Below are positions 1-8,513 of a DNA stretch of 64,000 nucleotides, in pieces. Both the position numbers and the translations under genes were made by a program. This DNA comes from Marmoricola endophyticus (lineage in GTDB: Bacteria > Actinomycetota > Actinomycetes > Propionibacteriales > Nocardioidaceae): NCBI RefSeq assembly GCF_014644415.1, contig NZ_BMKQ01000001.1:2927217-2991216 (forward strand), given 5' to 3'. The notes below the pieces were generated by a model. The model had not been told where the DNA came from. It saw nothing but the letters and a program-made list of their open reading frames with translations, and made no database searches. Position 1 is the stretch's first letter, and every line of letters starts with the position of its first letter.

Positions 1-819
1 CCGCGCCTGCTGCGGCTGGACTACGTCCCCGAAGGGGTCTCCGGGCGCAAGGCCGCGAAGCTGCCCCACGTCGTCCTGGTCGGGAAGGGGATCACCTTCG
101 ACACCGGAGGGCTGTCCCTCAAGGGCGGCGAGAACATGAAGAACATGAAGCGCGACATGACCGGCGGCGCGGTCGTGCTCGGGGTGATGACCGCGCTGCG
201 GGCGGTCGGCTGCCCGATCCGCGTGACCGGTCTGGTCGCGCTGGCCGAGAACGCCGTGGACGGCGACGCCACCCGTCCCGGCGACGTGATCACCCACTAC
301 GGCGGGCGCACCACCGAGGTGACGAACACCGACGCCGAGGGCCGGTTGGTGATGGCCGACGCCCTGGCGTACGCCGCCGCCGAGCTCGCCCCCGACGCGC
401 TGGTCGACGTGGCCACGCTCACCGGCGCGGTCAAGGTCGGGCTGGGGCAGCGCCTGGCCGGGCTGTTCACCGACGACGACGCGCTGCACGGGCTGATCCA
501 CCTGGCCGGTGCGGCCGCGGGAGAGCCGTTCTGGCGGATGCCGTTGGCCGCGGACTACCGCGACAAGCTGAGGAGCGCGGTCGCGGACGCCGACAACGCG
601 CCCGGCGGGCCGGGCGCGGTGATCGCCGCGCTGTTCCTCGAGCCGTTCACCGGCGGGCTGCCGTGGGCCCACCTGGACATCGCGTCGGTCGGCGACGCGG
701 CGGACACCGACGCCGAGTGGACCAGCGGGCCGACCGGGTTCGGCGTACGCGCGCTGCTCTACTGGCTGGAGCTGGCCGAGCCGCTGGCCGGCGTACGCAC
801 CGGTCGCCGGCGCTCCTGA
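1..819 (+). CDS. pepA: Leucyl aminopeptidase (M17), 3' part
   Basis: The 5' end lies outside the window; 272 residues of the C-terminal catalytic domain are present. M17 enzymes are cytosolic hexamers that remove N-terminal residues from peptides using two metal ions. The family signature NTDAEGRL is intact around 330-353, and the metal-binding stretch GKGITFDTGG with the following SLKGG lysine is at about 85-125. Residues 1-819 read open in one frame with no internal stop. The gene ends 7 bp before the convergent GntR regulator, so it does not belong to the cluster that follows. Identification is firm; the exact peptide preference is not visible. Confidence 0.93.
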   Translation, partial: PRLLRLDYVPEGVSGRKAAKLPHVVLVGKGITFDTGGLSLKGGENMKNMKRDMTGGAVVLGVMTALRAVGCPIRVTGLVALAENAVDGDATRPGDVITHYGGRTTEVTNTDAEGRLVMADALAYAAAELAPDALVDVATLTGAVKVGLGQRLAGLFTDDDALHGLIHLAGAAAGEPFWRMPLAADYRDKLRSAVADADNAPGGPGAVIAALFLEPFTGGLPWAHLDIASVGDAADTDAEWTSGPTGFGVRALLYWLELAEPLAGVRTGRRRS

Positions 820-826
820 CCGGCCC

Positions 827-1540
827 TCACCGGATGCGCGCGGCGTCGATGCGTGTGTAGGTGTCCCGCAGCGCGGAGAGGTGGGAGCGCATCGCCCGCT
901 CAGCGGCGCGGGCGTCCTGGGCGCGGACCGCGTCGAGGATCCCCTGGTGCTCGTCGGCGACCTTGCGCCAGAACGCGGGCTCGGCCTGGTCGCGCAGGAA
1001 CCGGTCCCGGAGGACCGACAGGACGGGGCTGGTCACCATGTCCATCAGCGGGTTCCCACCGGCCTCGACCAGCAGCCCGTGGAAGGTGATGTTCGCCCAC
1101 CAGCGCTCGACGTTCTGCTCACTGGAGTCGCTGACGACGACGATGGAGGCCTGGAGGCGCTCGAGGTCGGCGTCGGTCCGGTTGCGGGCGGCGCTGGCCG
1201 CCGCCGGCACCTCGAGGTGGGTACGCACCTCGAGCAGCTGGGCGACACTGAGCCGGCTCCGGCTGAGCACCGTCAGCGAGGTCTCGAGGTAGTCGGCGAC
1301 GTCGGCCGGTGTCGGCTCGGCGACGAACGTGCCGCCGGCGACGCCGCGGACCGGGCGCAGCAGCTTCTGCGTGGTGAGCACGCGGATCGCCTCGCGCAGG
1401 GTGTTCCGGCTGACCCCCATCCGGGCGGTGAGCTCGTCTTCCACGGGGAGCCGGTCGCCCGGGCGCAGGTCACCGCGCACGATCATGTCGCGGAGTGCCT
1501 GCGCCACGCGCTCGTACTCCAGCGGGGTGCCGCGGGCCAT
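827..1540 (-). CDS. GntR-family (FCD/FadR type) transcriptional regulator
   Basis: A 237-residue regulator with an N-terminal winged helix (about residues 8-75, containing RMGVSRNTLREAIRVL) and an all-helical C-terminal FCD ligand domain (about 95-225). FCD regulators usually bind organic acids and repress nearby catabolic genes. It is the last gene of the minus-strand run that starts with the MaoC gene at 5381 and follows the CitE-like lyase by 51 bp. This makes it the likely local controller. Two TTGGAT-type elements in the divergent intergenic region (5448-5467 and 5625-5636) are candidate binding sites. Start chosen at the ATG, which gives a normal family length. Confidence 0.9.
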   Translation of the reverse strand: MARGTPLEYERVAQALRDMIVRGDLRPGDRLPVEDELTARMGVSRNTLREAIRVLTTQKLLRPVRGVAGGTFVAEPTPADVADYLETSLTVLSRSRLSVAQLLEVRTHLEVPAAASAARNRTDADLERLQASIVVVSDSSEQNVERWWANITFHGLLVEAGGNPLMDMVTSPVLSVLRDRFLRDQAEPAFWRKVADEHQGILDAVRAQDARAAERAMRSHLSALRDTYTRIDAARIR

Positions 1541-1591
1541 GGAGGGGACGCTACCGGTCCGTGGCCCGCGGATCGCGCACCGACGTACGCC

Positions 1592-2431
1592 TCAGACCAG
1601 GCCGAGCACGCGGCGGGCGGTACGGATCGTCGCCTCGTCGACCAGCCGGCCGGCGTCGTCGAGGACCGTCCCGTGCCCGCGCTCCTCGGCCTCGGCGAGC
1701 AGCCGCAGGGTGTCCCGGGCCGCGGCGACCTCCTCGGGGGAGGGGGTGAAGGCGTCGTGGACGGTCTCGAGCTGGGCGGGGTGGATGCAGGCCCGGCCGA
1801 AGAACCCCTGCCGGCGGGCGCGCACGGTGCGCTCGCGGAAGAGCGCGGTGTCCTCGACCTCGATCGAGACCGGGGCGACCGGTGGCGCGATCCCGGCCGC
1901 CGAGCTGGCGACGACGACCTGCGCCCGCGCCCAGTCCAGCTCGCGCTCGTCCTCGCCGGGAACGACCCCGAGCTCGGCGCAGAGGTCGTACTCGCCCAGC
2001 TGCATCCGGGTGACCCCCGGCAGCCCGGCGATGCGCGGGGCCTCGAGAACGGCGCCGGCGGTCTCCAGGAGGGGACTGACCCGCCAGTCGTCGCCCTGGT
2101 CGCGGATCAGCGCCGTGAGCTCCTCGACCCCGGTCGCGGTGGCCTTCGCGAGCACCACCCCGGTCAGCGGGGCGCCACACATCGCCGCGACATCCTCGGC
2201 CGCGGTGGGGCCGGGGTTGACCCGGACCCACAGCTCGGGGCCGGAGCCCGCGTCCACGCCCGCCGCCCAGGCGGCGACCTGCGCGCGCGCGGCGTCCTTC
2301 TCGGCGAGGGGGACGGCGTCCTCGAGGTCGACGATCACCGCCTCGGCGGCACCCGACCACGCCTTCGGGATCAGGTCGGGGCGGTTGCCCGGCGCGTAGA
2401 GGTACGACCGCGGCAGCCTGCCGCCGCTCAC
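1592..2431 (-). CDS. CitE-like beta-hydroxyacyl-CoA lyase (HpcH/HpaI family)
   Basis: A 279-residue CitE/citramalyl-CoA lyase type TIM barrel. Visible marks are RSYLYAPGNRPDL at the N terminus, the metal-site motif VDLEDAVP, MQLGEYDLCAELG in the middle, and GFFGRACIHPAQ near the C terminus. Relatives split (S)-citramalyl-CoA, malyl-CoA or HMG-like thioesters to acetyl-CoA plus a keto acid. It starts with a GTG that overlaps the stop of the acyl-CoA dehydrogenase (GTGA), so the two are translationally coupled. With a MaoC hydratase and a family III CoA-transferase upstream, the best guess is citramalyl-CoA lyase of itaconate breakdown; the substrate is inferred. Confidence 0.88.
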   Translation of the reverse strand: MSGGRLPRSYLYAPGNRPDLIPKAWSGAAEAVIVDLEDAVPLAEKDAARAQVAAWAAGVDAGSGPELWVRVNPGPTAAEDVAAMCGAPLTGVVLAKATATGVEELTALIRDQGDDWRVSPLLETAGAVLEAPRIAGLPGVTRMQLGEYDLCAELGVVPGEDERELDWARAQVVVASSAAGIAPPVAPVSIEVEDTALFRERTVRARRQGFFGRACIHPAQLETVHDAFTPSPEEVAAARDTLRLLAEAEERGHGTVLDDAGRLVDEATIRTARRVLGLV

Positions 2432-3588
2432 CCGACGGCCGTACGGCCGGCGAGCAGCGACTTGGCGACCACGGTGCGGAGCACGTCGTTCGTCCCCTCG
2501 CCGATGCTCATCAGCGGGGCGTCGCGGTAGAGCCGCTCCACCTCGTACTCCTTGGAGTAGCCGTAGCCGCCGTGCACCTTCATCGAGTCGATGGCGGCGT
2601 CCAGGGCCATCTCCGAGGCGAAGATCTTCGCCATCCCGGTCTCGCCGTCGGCACGACCCTCGCGGACCGCGCTCGCCGCCCAGTACGTCATCAGCCGCGC
2701 GGCCTGGAGGTTCGTCGCCACCGAGGCGAGCTTGAGCTGGATGGCCTGGAACGCCGAGATGGGCTGGTCGAAGGCCTCCCGCTCCTGGGAGTAGCGCAGC
2801 GCCTCCTCGTACGCTCGCTGGCCGACCCCGACCGAGCGGGCGGCGATGTTGACGCGCCCCCACTCCAGCGCGGAGAGGGTCTGCTGCATGCCCGTCCCCT
2901 CGACGCCGCCGAGGAGGTTCTCCTGGGGGACCCGGACGTTGTCCAGGAGCAGCTCGCAGGACTCCGGACCCTTGTAGCCCAGCTTGTCGATGTCCTTGAG
3001 GACCTCGAACCCCGGGGTGCCGGCCTCCACGAGGATCACGCTCATCCCCTTGTGGGCGGGTGTGGCGGAGGGGTCGGTCTTGACGATGACCGGCAGCACG
3101 GAGGCGTAGCGGGCGTTGGTGATCCACATCTTCGAGCCGTTGAGGACGTAGTGGTCGCCCTCGAGCCTCGCCGTGGTGAGGATGCCCTGCATGTCGGTCC
3201 CGGCACCGGGCTCGGTGAGCCCCAGGCCGGTGCGCATCTCACCGGTCGCCAGACCGGGCAGGTAGGTCTGCCTCTGCTCCTCGGTGCCGTGCACGGCGAT
3301 CATCCGGCACGACAGCGAGTGGCTGCCGAGGATGCCGGCCACCCCCATCCAGCCGCGGGCCAGCTCCTCGAAGACCAGGGCGAACGAGACGGGGTCGAGG
3401 TCGAGCCCGCCGTACTCCTCGGGGACGGTGATCCCGAACAGGCCGAGGTCCTTCAAGCCCTCGACGATCTCGGTCGGGTAGCGGCCCTCGTGCTCGTAGT
3501 CGCGCGCGACGGGGATGATCTCCTTCTCGACGAAGGATCGGAGCACGCGGCGGAAGTCCTGCTGCTCCTCGGTCAGGGTGAAGTCCAT
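2428..3588 (-). CDS. Acyl-CoA dehydrogenase
   Basis: A full-length 386-residue FAD enzyme that introduces an alpha,beta double bond into an acyl-CoA and passes electrons to ETF. Evidence: GLTEPGAGTDMQ and MWITNA in the central flavin-binding part, and a C-terminal IGEGTNDV with the expected catalytic Glu near residue 364. The ATG is preceded by GGAGG at a 5 bp spacing. It lies 30 bp after the CoA-transferase and overlaps the lyase gene. In the cluster it could oxidise a saturated C5 thioester (for example methylsuccinyl-CoA) into the pathway, but chain specificity cannot be read from the sequence. Confidence 0.93.
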   Translation of the reverse strand: MDFTLTEEQQDFRRVLRSFVEKEIIPVARDYEHEGRYPTEIVEGLKDLGLFGITVPEEYGGLDLDPVSFALVFEELARGWMGVAGILGSHSLSCRMIAVHGTEEQRQTYLPGLATGEMRTGLGLTEPGAGTDMQGILTTARLEGDHYVLNGSKMWITNARYASVLPVIVKTDPSATPAHKGMSVILVEAGTPGFEVLKDIDKLGYKGPESCELLLDNVRVPQENLLGGVEGTGMQQTLSALEWGRVNIAARSVGVGQRAYEEALRYSQEREAFDQPISAFQAIQLKLASVATNLQAARLMTYWAASAVREGRADGETGMAKIFASEMALDAAIDSMKVHGGYGYSKEYEVERLYRDAPLMSIGEGTNDVLRTVVAKSLLAGRTAVG

Positions 3589-3618
3589 GGGGGCCTCCTG
3601 GGGTCGGTGGGGACGGGG

Positions 3619-4848
3619 TCAGCTGGTCGGCAGGTCGGAGGCGGGCAGTGGGACGCCACCGAAGGCGCCCTCCTTGTCGAGCACCTCGATCTCGGCGTCG
3701 TCGTACCCGCCGAGCTCCTGCAGGACGGCGCGCAGGTCCTCGTTGCGCTGGGGCGCCCGGCGGTACGTCGGCCGCTCCGCCCCGACGCGTACGGGGGAGG
3801 CGACCTGGCGCAGCCCGCCCCACCGTGGGTGCTCGGTCTCGACGACCAGGTCCCGGGCGAGCGTGTGCTCGTCGGTCAGGGCCTCGCCCACGCTGTGGAT
3901 CGGGGCGCAGGGGACGCGTGCGGCCTTGAGCAGGTCGATCCAGTGCTCCACGGTCCCGCCGCGGAGCACGTCCTCGATCAGGGGGATCAGCTCGTCGCGG
4001 TGCGCGTACCGCGCGCCGAAGTCGACGAAGCGGGGATCGGTGGCCCACTCGGGGTGGTCGAGCCGCTCGGCGAGGCGGACCCAGAACTTCTCCTTGGCGC
4101 AGCCGATCACCAGCCAGCCGTCGGAGGCCTCGAACGCCTGGAACGGGACCAGCGACGGGTGGGCGGAGCTCGCCGTGCGCGCCGGGGTGAAGCCGCGGTT
4201 CAGGTGCCAGGCGGCCGGGTAGTTCAGCATCGTCACCGCGACGTCGTAGAGGCTGACGTCGCAGTCCATCCCCACCCCGTCGCGTCGTGCCGCGTGGATG
4301 CCGGCGAGCATCGAGAGCGCGCCGACGTACCCGCCCGAGTAGTCCACGAGGGACAGCCCGCTCTTGGTCGGTGGCCCGGCCGGGTCGCCGGTGAGGTCCA
4401 TCCAGCCGGCCAGGCCCTGGAGGATGTAGTCGTAGCCCGGCTCGGTCGAGCGCGGGCCGGTCATCCCGAAGCCGCTGAGCGAGCAGCACACGATCGCCGG
4501 GTTCAGGTGCTTGAGCTGGTCGTAGGTGATGCCGATCTTCTCCGGCACGTCACCGCGCAGGTTCGAGTAGACCGCGTCGGCGCCGACCACCAGCCGCTCG
4601 AAGACGGCGCGGCCCTCGGGGTTGGCGAGGTCGAGGGAGATGCTGCGCTTGTTGCGGTTGAAGGCCTCGAAGAACAGCGAGTCCTCCTCCTCGGCGTACG
4701 GCGGCACGTAGCGCCCGACGTCGCCTCCGGAGCTGGGCTCCTCGATCTTGATGACGTCCGCGCCGAGGTCGGCCAGGTGCAGGGAGCCCCAGGGGCCGGC
4801 TCCGTACTGCTCCAGCGCGAGGACCCGGACGTCCTCCAGCGGCCTCAT
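3619..4848 (-). CDS. CoA-transferase family III (CaiB/BaiF)
   Basis: 409 residues, the normal size of a family III CoA-transferase. The N terminus LEDVRVLALEQYGAGPW and the LADLGADVIKIE motif are typical, and the catalytic aspartate falls at residue 169 (SLVDYSGG), the position known from formyl-CoA transferase. These enzymes move CoA between carboxylates, usually from succinyl-CoA to an incoming acid. The ATG overlaps the MaoC stop (ATGA), so both are made together. The frame stays open a further 600 bp upstream but that part only shadows the MaoC gene. Context suggests activation of itaconate or a similar dicarboxylate; no sequence feature fixes the acid. Confidence 0.92.
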   Translation of the reverse strand: MRPLEDVRVLALEQYGAGPWGSLHLADLGADVIKIEEPSSGGDVGRYVPPYAEEEDSLFFEAFNRNKRSISLDLANPEGRAVFERLVVGADAVYSNLRGDVPEKIGITYDQLKHLNPAIVCCSLSGFGMTGPRSTEPGYDYILQGLAGWMDLTGDPAGPPTKSGLSLVDYSGGYVGALSMLAGIHAARRDGVGMDCDVSLYDVAVTMLNYPAAWHLNRGFTPARTASSAHPSLVPFQAFEASDGWLVIGCAKEKFWVRLAERLDHPEWATDPRFVDFGARYAHRDELIPLIEDVLRGGTVEHWIDLLKAARVPCAPIHSVGEALTDEHTLARDLVVETEHPRWGGLRQVASPVRVGAERPTYRRAPQRNEDLRAVLQELGGYDDAEIEVLDKEGAFGGVPLPASDLPTS

Positions 4849-5381
4849 CGGCGCGCCCCGCGACCCTCGGCGGTCATCGGCTCGGCGGCCTGGGGAAACA
4901 CCTCGCCCAGCTGCTCGGAGCCGCGCTTGTGCACCAGGAAGGTGCGCAGGAACGTGCAGACCTCCACGGCGTCCTGGTTCAGCGTCCGGGTCCGCACGGT
5001 GACGATCCCGGCGTGCGGGCGGCTCTTGCTCTCGCGCTTCTCGATCACCAGCGACTCGCTCCACAGGGTGTCGCCGGCGAAGACGGGGTGCGTCATCTCG
5101 ATGGCGTCCCAGCCGAGGTTGGCGAAGGCGTTCTGCGTGATGTCGGTGACGCTCTGCCCGACGGCGATCGCCACGGTCAGGGTGGACACGACGATGGGGC
5201 GGGCGAACTCCGACCTCTCGGCGTACGTCGTGTTGAAGTGCATCTGGTTGGTGTTCATCGTCAGCAGCGTGAACCAGGTGTTGTCCGCCTCGGTGACCGT
5301 CCGGCCCAGCGGGTGCTGGTACACCGCGCCGGGCTCGAAGTCCTCGAAGAACCGTCCCTGCCATCCCGACTCGACCGTCAT
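4845..5381 (-). CDS. MaoC-like hydratase
   Basis: A 178-residue single hot-dog MaoC protein. It starts FFEDFEPGAVY and carries GRTVTEADN and NQMHFN, the segment that supplies the hydratase Asp/His pair, followed by VFAGDTLW. Such proteins hydrate enoyl-CoA thioesters; close gene context (family III CoA-transferase, CitE lyase) is that of itaconyl-CoA or mesaconyl-CoA hydratase. Start at 5381 is preferred over an ATG/GTG nine codons upstream because GGAG lies 7 bp before it. It is the first gene of the minus-strand run and faces the divergent MFS gene across 313 bp. Confidence 0.87.
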   Translation of the reverse strand: MTVESGWQGRFFEDFEPGAVYQHPLGRTVTEADNTWFTLLTMNTNQMHFNTTYAERSEFARPIVVSTLTVAIAVGQSVTDITQNAFANLGWDAIEMTHPVFAGDTLWSESLVIEKRESKSRPHAGIVTVRTRTLNQDAVEVCTFLRTFLVHKRGSEQLGEVFPQAAEPMTAEGRGARR

Positions 5382-5447
5382 GGGGTGCTCCTTGTCGTCC
5401 GGACGCACGGCCCGGTGGGCGGCACGTCGTGATCAGCGTCACCACCA

Positions 5448-5467
5448 TTGGAGCACAAAAGATCCAA
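5448..5467. promoter_or_regulatory. Inverted repeat, candidate GntR operator upstream of MaoC operon
   Basis: TTGGA (5448-5452) and TCCAA (5463-5467) form an inverted repeat with a 10 bp spacer, 67 bp upstream of the MaoC start codon. The ATCCAA half recurs at 5631-5636. The 5382-5694 gap is the only large one in the cluster and separates divergent genes, so it must hold both promoters. Assignment to the GntR protein at 827-1540 is inference. Confidence 0.4.
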
Positions 5468-5624
5468 CATTAGAAGCGTGGCCGTCGGGTGCCGACGCTC
5501 GCCTTCTCTCGGCAACGGGGTCGTCACGAATCTCTAAAAATCCCTTGAAGTACCTGGATAGCCCGGCTGGGCTGGGCCTGCCGCACTCGCGCGGCGGCAG
5601 GGATTGCTCGACGCCTATTGCGTC

Positions 5625-5636
5625 TTGAATATCCAA
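5625..5636. promoter_or_regulatory. Near-palindrome TTGAATATCCAA, candidate GntR operator upstream of MFS gene
   Basis: TTGAATATCCAA is a 12 bp palindrome apart from one base pair and lies 58 bp before the MFS start codon. It shares TTGGAT with the element at 5462-5467 on the other side of the same gap. The rest of 5382-5694 shows only a GC-rich stretch around 5565-5600 and no gene. Confidence 0.42.
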
Positions 5637-5694
5637 CCTTTACTGTCCACCGTGACCGGCGTCACTCGCCGGTGACCAGTGCCCAGGAGGATCC

Positions 5695-7092
5695 ATGACG
5701 CTCCCGCCCGACGCGTTGGCAGCGAGCACGACGCCCAGCCGGCCCAGTCCGCTCGCCCGCCTGGACCGGATCCCGATCGCCACCGCCAGCCACCGCCGGT
5801 GGATGTGGGTGCTCGGCTTCCTGTTCGCCTTCGACCTGATCGACCTGAACACGTTCGCGTACGCCGCTCCGGCCGTGCGCGAGCAGTGGGACCTCTCGAT
5901 CGACCAGATCGGGCACATCAACTCGATCGGCTTCGCCGGGATGTTCCTCGGCGCGATCATCGGCGGCCGCGTCTCGGACCGGATCGGTCGCCGGACGGTC
6001 CTGCTCGGGTCCGTCGTCTTCTACTCGGTGTTCTCGCTGGCGACCGCCGCGGCCCAGGACGCGACCCAGATGATGGTGCTGCGCTTCCTCACCGGCCTGG
6101 GGCTGCAGGCGATGACCGGGGTGCTGCTGGTCTACCTCAGCGAGATGTTCCCCAAGGCGCTGCGCGGCCGCTACCAGGCGCTGACGCTCGGCATCGGGTT
6201 CGTCGGGGTGCCCGTCGTCGCACTGACCGCACGCGTCGTCGTCCCCCTCGGGGGCGACCACTGGCGCTGGGTCTTCGTGATCGGCGGCCTGGGGATCCTC
6301 GGCCTCGGCTTCGCTCGGCGGATGCTGCCGGAGTCGATCCGCTGGCAGGTCGTCAACGGGCACCCGGAGACTGCCGCGAGGACGCTGGACCACCTCGAGC
6401 AGGAGGCCCGCTCTGCTGGGGCCACCCTGGCGGAGCCGGTGGAGCCCGTCCTGGCCGCGCCGGCGCCGGCGATCGAGCTGTTCCGGCCGCGCAACCTGCG
6501 CCGGCTGATCTCGACGATGCTGGTCTGCGTCTGCCTGATCCTGTGCTTCTACGGCTTCAACTCCTGGGTCCCCACCCTCCTGGTCGACAACGGGTACTCC
6601 ACCTCGCAGACCCTCACGTACACCGCGATCCTCTCGCTGGCCGCCGCCCCCGGTGCGTTCCTCGCCGTGCCGCTGATCGACCGCTTCGACCGGCGCTGGC
6701 TGCTGGCCGGCATCGAGGTCCTCGCCGCGGTCCTGCTGCTGATCTTCGGGTTCGTGTCGGACCCGGCTGCTCTCGTGGTCAGCGGCTTCCTCGCCACGAT
6801 GATGCTGCAGTGCGGCGTCGCCGTGATCTACACCTACCTCCCCGAGACCTTCCCGACGCCGTTGCGCGGGCTGGGCTCCGGGATCGCCAACGGCACCGGC
6901 CGGCTCTCCGGCGTCATCGGGCTCACCGTGGTCGGCTGGGTCTACCAGGGCCTGGGCTTCACCGCCGTCTTCACCTACCTCGCCGCCACCGCGCTGCTGA
7001 TGGGTCTCGTGCTCGTCGTGCTGGGCGAGCGGACCACCAACGTCTCCCTCGACGACGTCGGGGCCGGCGGCACCGCCGACCCCGCCCGATGA
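5695..7092 (+). CDS. MFS organic-acid transporter
   Basis: A 465-residue major facilitator with two six-helix halves joined by a cytoplasmic loop (about residues 225-265). The loop 2-3 signature GRVSDRIGRRTVLL is clear, and MFPKALRGR before helix 5 and TFPTPLRGLGSGIANG before helix 11 place it near the aromatic-acid and metabolite:H+ symporters. It is divergent from the MaoC operon and directly followed by the PrpD-type gene, whose potential first ATG overlaps its stop. It most likely imports the acid broken down by the cluster. A signal peptide is not seen, as expected. Confidence 0.88.
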   Translation: MTLPPDALAASTTPSRPSPLARLDRIPIATASHRRWMWVLGFLFAFDLIDLNTFAYAAPAVREQWDLSIDQIGHINSIGFAGMFLGAIIGGRVSDRIGRRTVLLGSVVFYSVFSLATAAAQDATQMMVLRFLTGLGLQAMTGVLLVYLSEMFPKALRGRYQALTLGIGFVGVPVVALTARVVVPLGGDHWRWVFVIGGLGILGLGFARRMLPESIRWQVVNGHPETAARTLDHLEQEARSAGATLAEPVEPVLAAPAPAIELFRPRNLRRLISTMLVCVCLILCFYGFNSWVPTLLVDNGYSTSQTLTYTAILSLAAAPGAFLAVPLIDRFDRRWLLAGIEVLAAVLLLIFGFVSDPAALVVSGFLATMMLQCGVAVIYTYLPETFPTPLRGLGSGIANGTGRLSGVIGLTVVGWVYQGLGFTAVFTYLAATALLMGLVLVVLGERTTNVSLDDVGAGGTADPAR

Positions 7093-7103
7093 AAGGACCG
7101 CAG

Positions 7104-8498
7104 ATGACCCTCTCCACCCGGATCGCCGACTTCTCCTCGACCCTGACCGTCGCGCAGCTGCCGGACGACGTACGAGCCGCTGCCGGCATGCACGCCCTGG
7201 ACACGGTGGGCTGCGGCGTGGCCGCGGTCGGCCTCGGCGAGGCCGACTTCGTGCAGCACGCCGCCGAGGAGAGCCACGCGCCGGGGTCGTCCTCGGCGAT
7301 CGGCTCGAGCCTGCCGATGAGCGCCGAGGACGCGGCGCTGGTCGGCGGCGTCCGCTGCCACGCGCTGGACTACGACGACACCCACGCCGCCGCGGTCACG
7401 CACGTCAGCACCGCGGTCGTCCCCGCCGCCCTCGCCGCGGCGGAGGAGATCGGCGCCAGCGGCGCCGACGTGCTGGCAGCGCTCGTCGCCGGCAGCGAGG
7501 TGTCGATCCGGGTCGGCACCGCCGGAGCCGGGGAGTTCCACGACCGGGGCTTCCACCCGACCGGCGTCGTCGGGATCTTCGGTGCGACCGTCGCCGCGGC
7601 GCGCGTCCACGGGCTGAGCGCGCGGATGACCGCGCACGCGCTCGGGCTGGCCGGCTCGATGGCCGGCGGCGTCCTGGAGTTCCTCTCCGACGGCTCCCAG
7701 ACCAAGCCGCTGCACGCGGGGTGGGCCGCCCGGGCCGCTCTGTCGGCGGTCCGAATGGCCCGGCACGGCGCGACCGGGCCGGCGACCGTGCTCGAGGGGT
7801 CGCGCGGCTTCTACGCGACGTACCTGCACGGGGTCGACACGGACGCGACGGGGGAGATCGCGGACCTCGGCGAGCGGTGGGAGACGCCGCGCATCGCGTA
7901 CAAGCCGTACGCCGCCTGCCACTTCACCCACGCACCGGTCGACGCGCTCGCCGCGCTGGTGCGTCGCGAGGGGCTGGGCGCCGAGGACGTCGAGAGCATC
8001 GTGGTGTACGCCGAGCCCACCGGGGTGCCGGTGGTGCTCGAGCCCGCGGCCGACAAGCTGACACCGCGAACCGCGTACGACGCCAAGTTCAGCCTGCCGT
8101 ACTGCCTCGCCCACCAGCTGGTGCACGGGGGCCTGCCGGTGGCCAGCTTCACCGCACCGGCGATCGCCGATCCGGCCGTCCTCGCGATCACGCCGCGCGT
8201 CTCCTACGAGGAGCGCCGCTACAGCGACCGACCCGGCTCCTTCGGGGGAGGCGTACGCGTGTCGCTCACCGACGGTCGGGTCCTCGAGCACGAGCTGCAG
8301 CACCAGCGCGGTGGCACCGAGTTCCCGATGACCGACGACGAGGTCCGTGCGAAGTACCGCGACAACGCGTCGCTGGGGCTGGGCGAGGAGCAGGTGGACA
8401 CGCTCGACCGCCTGCTGACCGGTCTCGCCGAGGCGCCCGACCTGTCGTCGTACGCCGTCGTGCGTGAGGCCCGGCCGCGGGTCGAGGCGCGCGTCTGA
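7104..8498 (+). CDS. MmgE/PrpD family protein
   Basis: 464 residues of the MmgE/PrpD fold, which includes 2-methylcitrate dehydratase and cis-aconitate decarboxylase. Recognisable stretches are ALDTVGCGVAA, the conserved HALDYDDTH near residue 92, GFHPTGVVG, KPLHAGWAARA and YKPYAACHFTH. The ATG at 7104 is chosen because AAAGGA lies just upstream; another ATG at 7089 overlaps the MFS stop. It may isomerise, dehydrate or decarboxylate a C5/C6 acid. A PrpD-type gene also sits inside the Pseudomonas itaconate operon (from memory), which supports the pathway assignment but not a reaction. Confidence 0.88.
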   Translation: MTLSTRIADFSSTLTVAQLPDDVRAAAGMHALDTVGCGVAAVGLGEADFVQHAAEESHAPGSSSAIGSSLPMSAEDAALVGGVRCHALDYDDTHAAAVTHVSTAVVPAALAAAEEIGASGADVLAALVAGSEVSIRVGTAGAGEFHDRGFHPTGVVGIFGATVAAARVHGLSARMTAHALGLAGSMAGGVLEFLSDGSQTKPLHAGWAARAALSAVRMARHGATGPATVLEGSRGFYATYLHGVDTDATGEIADLGERWETPRIAYKPYAACHFTHAPVDALAALVRREGLGAEDVESIVVYAEPTGVPVVLEPAADKLTPRTAYDAKFSLPYCLAHQLVHGGLPVASFTAPAIADPAVLAITPRVSYEERRYSDRPGSFGGGVRVSLTDGRVLEHELQHQRGGTEFPMTDDEVRAKYRDNASLGLGEEQVDTLDRLLTGLAEAPDLSSYAVVREARPRVEARV

Positions 8499-8513
8499 GC
8501 CGTGGTCGCGTGC

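Noticed and set aside
2572-5628. A 1018-codon plus-strand open frame opposite the acyl-CoA dehydrogenase, CoA-transferase and MaoC genes
   Set aside because: It is a low-complexity antisense shadow rich in Arg, Gly, Val and Leu; the minus-strand genes have clear motifs and ribosome sites.
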